From: CAZMXP01 sp964570285
Lineage (GTDB): Bacteria > Planctomycetota > PLA2
Assembly: GCA_964570285.1 (NCBI GenBank)
Contig: CAZMXP010000002.1
Span: forward strand, 62,001-126,000
Reading direction: 5' to 3'
Length of the DNA stretch: 64,000 nt
Both the position numbers and the translations under genes were made by a program. Below, one piece after another: positions 17,426-26,258 of the stretch. Position 1 is the stretch's first letter. The number at the start of each line of letters is the position of its first letter. The notes under the pieces are model-generated. The model had not been told where the DNA came from. It was given only the letters and a program-made list of their open reading frames with translations, and searched no databases.

Positions 17426-17449
17426 TCCGGCTCTCTTCCCGCCGGAATG
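17423..17449 (-). promoter_or_regulatory. Hairpin enclosing the ribosome site and start codon of the PP2C gene
   Basis: On the minus-strand mRNA a 9-bp stem CATTCCGGC/GCCGGAATG (17449-17441 with 17431-17423) closes a loop GGGAAGAGA. The loop is the Shine-Dalgarno-like stretch, and the ATG (17425-17423) is the 3' end of the stem. This may lower translation of the phosphatase relative to the STAS protein. Confidence 0.5.
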
Positions 17450-17460
17450 ATCGGCGGTTG

Positions 17461-17802
17461 CTACGGGGACTTGAGCGAAGTCGCGGCCGCGTCCAGCGAC
17501 TCGGTCATCGGGAAGACGGTGTCGAGCCCCAGCGTCGAGAGCGTCTTGCGCAGGAAGTCCCGGGGGCGGGCGAGCACGAGGCGGCCCCCCATCTCGCCCG
17601 CGCGCTTCTGCGCGGTGATCAGGTAGGCGATCGTCGTCGAGTTCGCGAAGCTCATGCCGGCGAGATCGAAGATCATCCGGTGCTTGCCCTGGGCCACGAG
17701 CGCCTCGAACCCCTCGCGGACGATCTCGGTCTCGAAGGAGTCGAAATCCCCGTCAAGCTTGAGGACCGGGATGCCGTTGTGTTCGCTTCGGGTGACCTTC
17801 AA
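17461..17802 (-). CDS. STAS-domain anti-sigma factor antagonist
   Basis: 113-residue single-domain STAS protein of the SpoIIAA/RsbV kind. It would bind an anti-sigma or other switch kinase when unphosphorylated. The fold is clear: MKVTRSEHNGIPVLKLDGDFDSF, MIFDLAGMSFANSTTIAYLITAQKRA, GGRLVLARPRDFLRKTLSTLGLDTVFPM. The phosphorylatable Ser is in FANSTTIAYL, about residue 55. It is first in a two-gene operon with the PP2C response regulator, together forming a partner-switching module. Its target is not encoded nearby. Confidence 0.9.
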   Translation of the reverse strand: MKVTRSEHNGIPVLKLDGDFDSFETEIVREGFEALVAQGKHRMIFDLAGMSFANSTTIAYLITAQKRAGEMGGRLVLARPRDFLRKTLSTLGLDTVFPMTESLDAAATSLKSP

Positions 17803-17937
17803 GAGAACCGCCGTTGTGGGTGTCCCATCCTATGTCCCCCCTGCCGAAAGGGCAACCCGCATGCCGCGCGGCGCCCGGCCCCCCCCCGCGGCCCCCCCGG
17901 AGTCTCCGCCCGGGCGCGCAATCGGGGGCGGTTGCGG

Positions 17938-17943
17938 TACGAT
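17938..17943 (+). promoter_or_regulatory. -10 of the S41 protease gene (leaderless-type)
   Basis: TACGAT ending seven bases before GTG 17951; no Shine-Dalgarno. Confidence 0.5.
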
Positions 17944-17950
17944 CCCAGCC

Positions 17951-19288
17951 GTGACCCGGCGCCAGTTCCTCGCCCTCATCCTGCCGCTGATCGTCGTGCT
18001 GGTCGGCTATCTCGGCCTCGTGATCCTCGAGCGCACCGGGTTTGGGGGGGCGCCCCCCTGGGACGAGGGGTTTGGGCGCGATCTCCGCCACTCGATGGCG
18101 CGCGAGTTCGCCTACGGCCTCGGGGACCGCCAGCGGCAACTCGACGCCTACTTCCGGGCGCTCAACGGCTGGCTCTCCGCCTTCGACGAGTATGGCGAGG
18201 TCGTCCCCCCCTGGGAACTCGACGCGGTGCGGGAGCGCTCCTCGGGCCAGTACTTCGGCATCGGGGTGCGGACGCTCCGCCCGGAGGTGCCCGGCACGCC
18301 GGCGGGGGTCGAGGTGACCGGGGTCAAGCCCGGGGGGCCCGCGGACAAGGCGGGGGTCAAGGTGGGCGACCGCATCCTCGGCGTCGACGGCAAGAGCCTC
18401 GTGGAACTCGAGAGGCAGGGCAATGCCCGCGCGCTCGAGGAGGCGATCCGCGGCGAGAGGGGCACGCCGCTGACGCTGCGCCTGCTCGGGACCGACGGCA
18501 CGGAGCGGTCGGTCGCCGTCGTGCGCGACGCGATCGACACCGGTTCGGTCTTCGGCGCGAGGCTCGTCGACGAGGAGGCCCGCCTCGGCTATCTGCGGCT
18601 GAGCGGCTTCCACCTCGATACCGCCGCCAGCGCGGCCCGCGAACTCAGGAAGCTGCTGAAGCGCGACCTCAAGGGGCTCGTGCTCGACCTGCGCGAGAAC
18701 GCGGGCGGGCTATTGGAGCAGGCGGTCGGCGTCGCCAACCTCTTCCTCGCCGAGGGGGTCATCGTCCGCGTGGTCGGCCGCGGCCCCGACTACCCCAAGA
18801 TCCACCGGGCGGTCGCGGACCGCGCCCTCTGCACCGACCTCCCCCTCGTCGTGCTCATCAACCGCCACTCCGCGAGCGCGAGCGAGGTGCTCGCGGGCGC
18901 GCTGCAGGACCACCGGCGCGCGGCGATCGTCGGCGAGCGCAGCTACGGCAAGTTCCTCGTGCAGACCGTCGAGGAGCTGCCGATGGAGTACGGCACCGTG
19001 CTCTTCAAGCGCACGACGGCGATCTACGAGACCCCCGCGGGCCACCACTACCAGCGCCGCCTCGCCGAGGGGGCGAAGGACCCCCTCGCCGGCATCCAGC
19101 CCGACCTCTTCGTGCCGATGTCGCTGCCGGAGGGCCAGAGGCTCGCCGAGATCTTCGCCAACGAGGAGTATGCCGACTGGAACCCCTCCCAGCCCGCCGT
19201 CCACGCCGAGTTCGTCGATCCGCACATCGAGGCCGCGGTCGCGCTGCTGACGGGCCGGCCGCAGGCGCCGCGCATCACCGCCCGCTGA
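17951..19288 (+). CDS. S41 carboxyl-terminal processing protease with PDZ domain
   Basis: Membrane-anchored periplasmic protease of the CtpA/Prc family. The GTG at 17951 is chosen over upstream in-frame starts because TACGAT precedes it by seven bases and the product then begins with a proper anchor: TRRQFLALILPLIVVLVGYLG. PDZ domain about residues 95-185 (GIGVRTLRPE, VTGVKPGGPADKAGVKVGDRI). Catalytic core: LVLDLRENAGG, nucleophile Ser within RHSASASEVLAG, general-base Lys in ERSYGKFLVQT. 445 residues. The stop overlaps tsaD. Confidence 0.92.
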   Translation: MTRRQFLALILPLIVVLVGYLGLVILERTGFGGAPPWDEGFGRDLRHSMAREFAYGLGDRQRQLDAYFRALNGWLSAFDEYGEVVPPWELDAVRERSSGQYFGIGVRTLRPEVPGTPAGVEVTGVKPGGPADKAGVKVGDRILGVDGKSLVELERQGNARALEEAIRGERGTPLTLRLLGTDGTERSVAVVRDAIDTGSVFGARLVDEEARLGYLRLSGFHLDTAASAARELRKLLKRDLKGLVLDLRENAGGLLEQAVGVANLFLAEGVIVRVVGRGPDYPKIHRAVADRALCTDLPLVVLINRHSASASEVLAGALQDHRRAAIVGERSYGKFLVQTVEELPMEYGTVLFKRTTAIYETPAGHHYQRRLAEGAKDPLAGIQPDLFVPMSLPEGQRLAEIFANEEYADWNPSQPAVHAEFVDPHIEAAVALLTGRPQAPRITAR

Positions 19289-20259
19289 TGCGCGTGCTCG
19301 GCATCGACACCTCCTGCGACGAGACCTCGATCGCCCTCGTCGAGAAGCGCAGGATCCTCGCGCATGTCGTCATGGGTCAGCATTCGCTGCACGAGCGTTT
19401 CCGGGGGGTCGTCCCGGAGGTGGCGGCGCGGGCGCACGTCGAGCGGCTGCTGCCGGCGCTGGACGAGGTGCTCCAGAGGGGGGGCGCGGGGGCCGAGGCG
19501 GTGGCGGTGACGAACCGGCCCGGCCTCATCGGTCCGCTGCTCGTCGGCCTCTCGGCGGCGAAGGCCTACGCCTTCGCGTGCAAGCTCCCGCTCGTGGCGG
19601 TGCACCATCTCGAGGCCCACGCGGCCGCCGCCTACCTGCTCGACCCGGCCCCCGAGCCCCCCTTCCTCGCCCTGATCGCCAGCGGCGGCCACACGCTGCT
19701 CTACGATGTGGCCACGGCGGGCCGCTACCGCCGGGTCGGACAGACGGTGGATGACGCCGCGGGCGAGTGTTTCGACAAGATCGCGGCGCTGCTGCACCTC
19801 CCCTTCCCCGGCGGACCGAGCATCGAGCGCGCCGCGAAGGGGGGCGATCCCCGGGCCTTTGCGCTGCCGCGCCCGCTGCGCGACGATCCGGGCGACGACT
19901 TCAGCTTCAGCGGCCTCAAGACGGCGGTGCTCTACCTGCTGCGGAAGGGGGCGCCCGCCGTCGCGGATGTCGCGGCGAGCGCGCAGGAGGCGATCGCGGA
20001 CGTGCTCACGTCCAAGGCGATCCGCGCGGCGCGGCGCCTGGGCCGCACCCGCCTCGTGCTCGGAGGCGGCGTCGCGGCGAACACCCGGGTGCGCGAGCTC
20101 GCCGCCGAGCGCGGGGCCGCGCAGGGGATCGAGGTCTTCGTGCCCCCGCGCCCCCTCTGCACCGACAATGCGGCGATGATCGCCGTCCGCGGAGCCGAAC
20201 TCCTCGACGCCGGCGTGCGCGACTCGCTCGGCATCGACGCCGACCCCTACTCCGAGTGA
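19288..20259 (+). CDS. tsaD: tRNA N6-threonylcarbamoyladenosine transferase TsaD
   Basis: Transfers the threonylcarbamoyl group to A37 of ANN-decoding tRNAs, with TsaB and TsaE (not in this window). N-terminal VLGIDTSCDETS, the iron-binding VAVHHLEAHAAAAYLL (HxxxH), IASGGHTLLY, GQTVDDAAGECFDK, FSFSGLKTAV and the late LGGGVAANTRVR and PPRPLCTDNAAMIA blocks are intact. 323 residues. The ATG overlaps the protease stop (TGATG), so it is translated in tandem. Confidence 0.97.
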   Translation: MRVLGIDTSCDETSIALVEKRRILAHVVMGQHSLHERFRGVVPEVAARAHVERLLPALDEVLQRGGAGAEAVAVTNRPGLIGPLLVGLSAAKAYAFACKLPLVAVHHLEAHAAAAYLLDPAPEPPFLALIASGGHTLLYDVATAGRYRRVGQTVDDAAGECFDKIAALLHLPFPGGPSIERAAKGGDPRAFALPRPLRDDPGDDFSFSGLKTAVLYLLRKGAPAVADVAASAQEAIADVLTSKAIRAARRLGRTRLVLGGGVAANTRVRELAAERGAAQGIEVFVPPRPLCTDNAAMIAVRGAELLDAGVRDSLGIDADPYSE

Positions 20260-20261
20260 CG

Positions 20262-20909
20262 ATGGACTTCGCGACCCTCGACCACGACCGCGAGGCGCGG
20301 CAGGGCCATCCCGAGATCGTCTACGGTCCGGGCAAGAGTCCCTCGCAGGCGGCGCGCATCGCGCGCGAGATCTTCCGCAGGAGCCGCCGCGTCCTGGTGA
20401 CGCGGGTGACTCCGGCGCAGGCGCGGGCGATCCGGAAGGCGGTACCCAGCGCCAAACACGATGCGATCGCGCGCACCGTCTGCGCGACTCCACGGGGGGC
20501 GCGGGGGCGCGAGGGGATCCTGATCGTCTCGGCCGGGACCTCCGACCAGGCGACCGCCCGGGAGGCGCTCGAGACCTGCCGCTTCCTCGGCGAGCGGCCC
20601 GACCTGATGACCGACGTCGGCGTGGCCGGGATCCACCGGCTCCTCGCCCGGATCGACCGGCTCCGGAAGGCGAAGGTCGTCATCGCGGTGGCCGGCATGG
20701 AGGGGGCGCTCGCGTCGGTCGTCGGGGGGCTCGTGCGTGCGCCGGTCATCGGCCTGCCGACCTCGGTGGGGTACGGGACCGGCGCCGGGGGGGTCGCCGC
20801 GCTGCTCTCGATGCTGAATTCGTGCGCGGGCAACGTCTGCTGCGTGAACATCGACGACGGCGTCGGGGCGGCGATCGTCGCCTCCGCGATCCAGGGCCCC
20901 ATGCGTTAG
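20262..20909 (+). CDS. larB: Nickel-pincer cofactor biosynthesis protein LarB
   Basis: LarB carboxylates and hydrolyses nicotinic acid adenine dinucleotide in the first step of the nickel-pincer cofactor used by lactate racemase and relatives. The 215 residues show the AIR-carboxylase-like C-terminal fold: LIVSAGTSDQATAREA, VGVAGIHRLL, VVIAVAGMEGALASVVGGL, VIGLPTSVGYGTGAGGVAALLSML and CVNIDDGVGAA. It lies between tsaD and carA. LarC and LarE are not in the window, so the cofactor pathway must be split or this copy works alone. Confidence 0.9.
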   Translation: MDFATLDHDREARQGHPEIVYGPGKSPSQAARIAREIFRRSRRVLVTRVTPAQARAIRKAVPSAKHDAIARTVCATPRGARGREGILIVSAGTSDQATAREALETCRFLGERPDLMTDVGVAGIHRLLARIDRLRKAKVVIAVAGMEGALASVVGGLVRAPVIGLPTSVGYGTGAGGVAALLSMLNSCAGNVCCVNIDDGVGAAIVASAIQGPMR

Positions 20910-20912
20910 AAT
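20907..20912 (+). promoter_or_regulatory. Possible -10 ahead of carA
   Basis: TAGAAT overlapping the larB stop (TAG), ending 19 bases before the carA ATG. It would give a leader of about 13 bases. Confidence 0.4.
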
Positions 20913-20931
20913 TGCGCGGCTTCCGGATCCC

Positions 20932-22053
20932 ATGGCGACAGCAAAGCTCGTTCTCGCGGACGGCACCGTCTACGCCGGAACCTCCTTCGGGGCGACCGGG
21001 GAGGTGACCGGCGAGGTCGTCTTCAACACCGCGCTGAGCGGCTACCAGGAGGTGCTGACCGACCCCTCCTATGCGGGCCAGATCGTCGTGATGACCTATC
21101 CGCACATCGGCAACTACGGGATCAACTCGACCGACGTGGAGTCGCACCGGCCCTGGGTGACGGGGTTCGTGGTGCGGGAGTGCTCGCGGCGCGCGTCGAA
21201 CTACCGGTCGGAGGAGACGCTGCACGCCTACCTCGAGAGGCACGCGATCCCCGGCATCGAGGGGATCGACACGCGCTCCCTCGTCCGGCACGTCCGGATG
21301 GGCGGGGCGATGCCCGCGGTGCTGTCGACGACCGACCTCGACGAGGAGTCGCTGCGGGCGAAGGCTCGCGGCGCGGCGGGGATGGCGGGGCAGGATCTCG
21401 TGCTCTCGGTCTCCTGCGAGAGCGCCCACGACTGGACGGAGGGCGAGCCCGGGGAGTTCCGGTCCGCGACGCCGCCGCCGGAGCCGCGCTACAGGGTCGC
21501 GGCGCTCGACTGCGGCATCAAGCGCAACATCCTGCGCCTGCTCGTCGACGCAGGCTTCACCGTCCGGGTCTTCCCGGCGCGCGCCACGCCCGAGGAGATC
21601 CTCGCGTGGTCGCCCGACGGGCTCTTCCTGAGCAACGGGCCGGGCGATCCCGAGCCGGTCACCTACGTGGCCACCACGGTCCGCGCGCTGATGCCCAAGC
21701 TCGCGACCTTCGGCATCTGTCTCGGCCACCAGATCATGGCCCTCGCGTGCGGGGCCAAGACCTACAAGCTGAAGTTCGGCCACCGCGGGGGCAACCAGCC
21801 GGTCAAGGACCTGACGACCGGCAAGGTCGAGATCACGAGCCAGAACCACGGTTTCGCGGTGCGGGCGGAGGGGTTGCGGGAGCGGGGCCTCGAACTCACG
21901 CACATCAACCTCAACGACGAGACCGTCGAGGGGTTCCGCCATCGCGAGTACCCCGCCTTCGCCGTGCAGTACCACCCGGAGGCGAGCCCCGGGCCGCACG
22001 ACGCGCGCCACCTCTTCCACCGGTTCCGGGAGCTGATCGCCAGCACGCGATAG
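20932..22053 (+). CDS. carA: Carbamoyl-phosphate synthase small (glutaminase) subunit
   Basis: Hydrolyses glutamine and channels ammonia to CarB for pyrimidine and arginine synthesis. N-terminal small-subunit domain (LVLADGTVYAGTSFGATGEVTGEVVFNTALSGYQE) followed by a class-I glutamine amidotransferase domain from about residue 190. Catalytic Cys is in FGICLGHQIMALA; the His and Glu are in QYHPEASPGPHD. Length 373 is normal. carB is not in the window, so the two subunit genes are unlinked. purA follows nine bases later. Confidence 0.97.
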   Translation: MATAKLVLADGTVYAGTSFGATGEVTGEVVFNTALSGYQEVLTDPSYAGQIVVMTYPHIGNYGINSTDVESHRPWVTGFVVRECSRRASNYRSEETLHAYLERHAIPGIEGIDTRSLVRHVRMGGAMPAVLSTTDLDEESLRAKARGAAGMAGQDLVLSVSCESAHDWTEGEPGEFRSATPPPEPRYRVAALDCGIKRNILRLLVDAGFTVRVFPARATPEEILAWSPDGLFLSNGPGDPEPVTYVATTVRALMPKLATFGICLGHQIMALACGAKTYKLKFGHRGGNQPVKDLTTGKVEITSQNHGFAVRAEGLRERGLELTHINLNDETVEGFRHREYPAFAVQYHPEASPGPHDARHLFHRFRELIASTR

Positions 22054-22062
22054 GGAGGCGCC

Positions 22063-23339
22063 ATGCCGGTCACCTGTGTCTTCGGGTCGCAGTGGGGCGA
22101 CGAAGGAAAGGGGAAGATCGTCGACTTCCTCTCCCGCGAGGCGGACATCGTCGTGCGCTTCCAGGGGGGGTCGAACGCCGGGCACACGATCCGGATCGGC
22201 GACGAACGGTTCGCGCTCCGGCTGACGCCCAGCGGCATCCTCCAGGGGGCGGTCGCGGTCATCGCGAACGGCGTGCTGCTCGACCCGACGGTGCTGCGCG
22301 GCGAGATCGACCTTCTCGAGGGGAAGGGGATCCCCGCCCGGGAGCGGCTGCGCATCTCCGATCGCGCGCACCTCGTGCTGCCGATCCACCCGCCCCTCGA
22401 CCGCGCGATGGACGCCTCGCGCAGCGACCTCTGGCGCAACGGCACGACCGGCCGGGGCGTGTCGCCGGCGATGGCGGACAAGCACACCTACGACGGCTTC
22501 CGCGTCGCCGATCTCCTCTCCGACCGCGTCCGCAAGGACCGCCTCCTCTACCTGCTGGAGCGGGGCAACCAGCGGCTGCGGAGTCTCGGTGCCGAGGAGG
22601 TCGGCATCGCCGCCGCGCTCGCGGAGGTGGAGGGGTGGGTCGCGTGGATGCGGCCGCTCGTCTGCGACACCTCGCAACTGCTCGTCGACGCCCGGGCGGC
22701 GGGCCAGCGCATCCTGCTCGAAGGGGCGCAGGCGGCGCTGCTCGACGTGGACTTCGGCACCTACCCCTTCGTCTCGACGAGCAACTGCGGGGCCGGCGGC
22801 GCCCCGGCGGGGACCGGACTCCCTCCCAGGGCGATCGACCGCGTGATCGCCGTCGCGAAGGCCTACGCGACGCGGGTCGGCTCGGGGCCCTTCCCGACCC
22901 GGGACGACGGCGCCGTCGGCGCGCTGCTGCAGGAGCGCGGGCAGGAGGTGGGCACCGTGACCGGCCGCCGGCGCGCCTGCGGCTGGTTCGATGCGGTCCC
23001 GATGCGGCAGGTCTGCCGGCAGAACGGCGTCGATGCGCTCGCGCTGACGAAGATCGACGTGCTGCGCGGCGTCGACCCGCTGCGCATCTGCGTCGCCTAC
23101 GAGGTCGAGGGCCGGCGCCTCGCGCACTTCCCGGCCGACATCGATCTGCTCCGGCGCGCGCGGCCCGTCTACCGCGAGGTGCCGGGCTTCGGCGAGGAGA
23201 TCGGCGGCGCGCGCTTCCCGCACGACCTCCCCGCCTCGGCGGCCGCCTACGTGAAGGCCATCGAGAGCGAGGTCGGGGTGCCCGTCGAACTGCTGTCGGT
23301 CGGGCCGCGGCGCGCCGAGACGCTGACGATGGGGGGGCG

Positions 23340-23343
<4 letters not shown>
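22063..23343 (+). CDS. purA: Adenylosuccinate synthetase
   Basis: Converts IMP and aspartate to adenylosuccinate with GTP, the first committed step to AMP. GSQWGDEGKGKIVDFL at the N-terminus, NAGHTI with the catalytic His, the GTP-loop region and the ALTKIDVL base-specificity block are all present. 426 residues, full length. GGGAGG lies just before the ATG. The last four bases overlap uppS. Confidence 0.97.
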
Positions 23344-24058
<715 letters not shown>

Positions 24059-24062
<4 letters not shown>

Positions 24063-24868
24063 GACGCCGCCTGCTGCTCGGTCCGCTTCTGATCGCGGCG
24101 CTCGCCGGCTTCTGGGCCCTCGACACGCGCGTGCTCGACCGCCCCCTCGCCTCGCGCCTGCTGCTCTGGATGCTCGCGGCGGGGGCCTTCCACGAGTTCG
24201 CGGCGATCGTGCGCCGCCGCGTGGAGGCCGCGCCCGGGTTCGCGGCCTACGGGATCGCCGCGATCGCCGCCGTCGTCGCGCCCTTCCTCGTCACCGGCGT
24301 GGCGGTGCCGGGCCTGCTGATCGTGCTGGCCGCGCTGCTGGGCGGCGGCATCCGCTTCCTCGGGCTCGCGCCGTCCCGCACCGCGGCCGGCGCGCTGCCG
24401 GAGGCGGCGCTGCTCGCGGGGGGCATCCTCTACACCGCGGGCCTGCTGCACTTCCTCGACCGGATCCTCGTCGACTCCGTCTCCCGCGCGTTCGCGATCG
24501 TCGCGATCTCGAAGACGAGCGACATCCTCGGCTTCCTCGTCGGCTCCACCCTCGGGCGGAAGCGCATCGCGCCCGCCGTGAGCCCCAAGAAGACCTGGGA
24601 GGGGTCGATCGCGGGCATCCTCGGAAGCGGCGGCGTCGCCGCGCTGCTCGCGCCGGTCCTCTCCCTCCCCGCGCCCCTCTCTCTCTCCATCGGCCTCGCG
24701 GTGGGCGCCGCCTCGCTCTTCGGCGACCTGCTCGAATCGGGCCTCAAGCGCTGGGCGGGCGTCAAGGACAGCGGCGCGCTGATCCCCGAGTTCGGCGGAT
24801 TCCTGGACCTGCTCGACGGTATCCTGTTGGCGGCCCCGGTGGCCGTCTTCTGCCTCTACGGAAGCTGA
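24059..24868 (+). CDS. cdsA: Phosphatidate cytidylyltransferase (divergent signature)
   Basis: Makes CDP-diacylglycerol, the precursor of phospholipids, in the inner membrane. Seven or so hydrophobic helices in 269 residues and the uppS-cdsA order support the call. The C-terminal signature is recognisable but altered: SGLKRWAGVKDSGALIPEFGGFLDLLDG. The family's usual PGHGG is PEFGG, and the DRLD acidic pair is DLLD. An SPKKTWEGSIAG segment is as expected. Activity is probable, but the changed signature deserves a check. Confidence 0.88.
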
Positions 24869-25812
24869 TGCGAGCGACGATCCCCCTCCACTCCGCCGAC
24901 GAAGCGCGGCACCTTCTCGGAGTGGGCGACAAGAACGCGCGTCTCTTCCGCGCGACCTTCCACGTCGCGCTCACCGTCCGGGGCAGCGACCTCGTGCTGG
25001 ACGGCGACGAGGGGGATGTCGCCACGGCGCACCGCGCCGCCCTCGACCTGCTGGCGCGCCTGCGGCGGAACGGCCCCGCCGACCCCGGCGAGGTGGAACG
25101 GTTCCTGGTCGCCGCCGGCGAGGGGGTCGCCGCGCGCGCGACGCACAGCGAGACGCTGCTGCGCAGCCGGAACAACCGCAACATCGCGCCGCGCACGCCC
25201 GCGCAGGCCGCCTACGTGGAGGCGATGACCTCCTCCGACGTCGTGCTCGCGATCGGGCCCGCCGGCACCGGCAAGACCTACCTCGCCGTCGCGATGGCGG
25301 TGCGCATGCTCCGCGAGGGGCAGGTGCGGCGGCTCATCCTCACGCGCCCCGCGGTCGAGGCGGGCGAGAAGCTCGGATTCCTGCCGGGCACGTTCGAGGC
25401 GAAGGTGAACCCCTACCTGCGGCCGCTCTACGACGCGCTCTACGACCTGCTCGACGCGGCGCAACTGAAGAAGTTCAGCGAGCACGACGTCGTGGAGATC
25501 GCGCCGCTCGCCTACATGCGGGGCCGCACGCTCAACGACGCGTTCATCATCCTCGACGAGGGGCAGAACACCACCGCGGCCCAGATGAAGATGTTCCTCA
25601 CGCGCATGGGCAGCGAGTCGCGCGTCGTCGTCACCGGCGACGTCACGCAGGTGGACCTGCCGCCGCAGACGCGCAGCGGGCTCGTGGACGCCGCCGAGAC
25701 GCTCGGGGGCGTGCGCGGCGTCTCCGTCTGCCGCTTCACGCAGCAGGACATCGTCCGCCACCCCGTCGTGCAGCGCATCGTCGAGGCGTACGAGAGCCGC
25801 GAGGGTCGCTAG
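24868..25812 (+). CDS. phoH: PhoH-family ATPase (YbeZ type)
   Basis: Cytosolic P-loop ATPase linked to RNA metabolism and ribosome assembly, commonly next to ybeY as here. The 314 residues comprise an N-terminal RNA-binding-like part (to about residue 100), then Walker A AIGPAGTGKTYLAVA, ILTRPAVEAGEKLGFLPG, Walker B FIILDEGQNTT and VTGDVTQVDLP. The start abuts the cdsA stop and the ybeY GTG begins three bases after its stop. Confidence 0.94.
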   Translation: MRATIPLHSADEARHLLGVGDKNARLFRATFHVALTVRGSDLVLDGDEGDVATAHRAALDLLARLRRNGPADPGEVERFLVAAGEGVAARATHSETLLRSRNNRNIAPRTPAQAAYVEAMTSSDVVLAIGPAGTGKTYLAVAMAVRMLREGQVRRLILTRPAVEAGEKLGFLPGTFEAKVNPYLRPLYDALYDLLDAAQLKKFSEHDVVEIAPLAYMRGRTLNDAFIILDEGQNTTAAQMKMFLTRMGSESRVVVTGDVTQVDLPPQTRSGLVDAAETLGGVRGVSVCRFTQQDIVRHPVVQRIVEAYESREGR

Positions 25813-25814
25813 CG

Positions 25815-26246
25815 GTGGCCACGGTCGTCGACCGGAGCGGCGCGATCCCGGGCGCCCTGGAGGCGTGCAGGCGGGCGGCGGAGGAGGTGCTCGGCCGGAC
25901 GAAGGTCGTCGTGGCGATCGTCGACGATGCGACGATCGCCGGCCTCCACGAGCGATATCTGGGGGTCCCGGGGGCCACGGACGTGCTCAGCTTCCCGCAC
26001 GGCGAGATCGTCGTCTCCGCGGAGACCGCGCTGCGCGAGGCCCGGGAGCGCCGCATCGACCCGCGGAGCGAACTCTGCCTCTATGTCGTGCACGGCGCGC
26101 TCCACCTGAAGGGTTTCGACGACCGGACGCCGCGCGCGCGCGGCCGCATGCGCGCGGAAGAGCGGCGCATCCTCGGCCGGCTCGGCCTCGGGGACGTGTT
26201 CGGCGCGCCGGCAAATGCGGGCGGGCGGCGGGGCCGCCGGAGGTAG
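25815..26246 (+). CDS. ybeY: Endoribonuclease YbeY (third zinc ligand changed)
   Basis: Zinc-dependent RNase involved in 16S rRNA 3'-end maturation and ribosome quality control. GTG start, 143 residues. NDAxIxxLH-like and TDVLSFPHGE segments are present. The metal motif, normally HGxLHLxGxDH, reads HGALHLKGFDD: the third His is replaced by Asp. That substitution is uncommon but could still bind metal. It ends in a basic Gly/Arg tail. Operon with phoH. Confidence 0.9.
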   Translation: MATVVDRSGAIPGALEACRRAAEEVLGRTKVVVAIVDDATIAGLHERYLGVPGATDVLSFPHGEIVVSAETALREARERRIDPRSELCLYVVHGALHLKGFDDRTPRARGRMRAEERRILGRLGLGDVFGAPANAGGRRGRRR

Positions 26247-26249
26247 AAT
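26244..26249 (+). promoter_or_regulatory. -10 of the Ser/Thr kinase gene (near-leaderless)
   Basis: TAGAAT overlapping the ybeY stop, ending nine bases before the ATG at 26259. Confidence 0.5.
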
Positions 26250-26258
26250 CGCGGCCCC

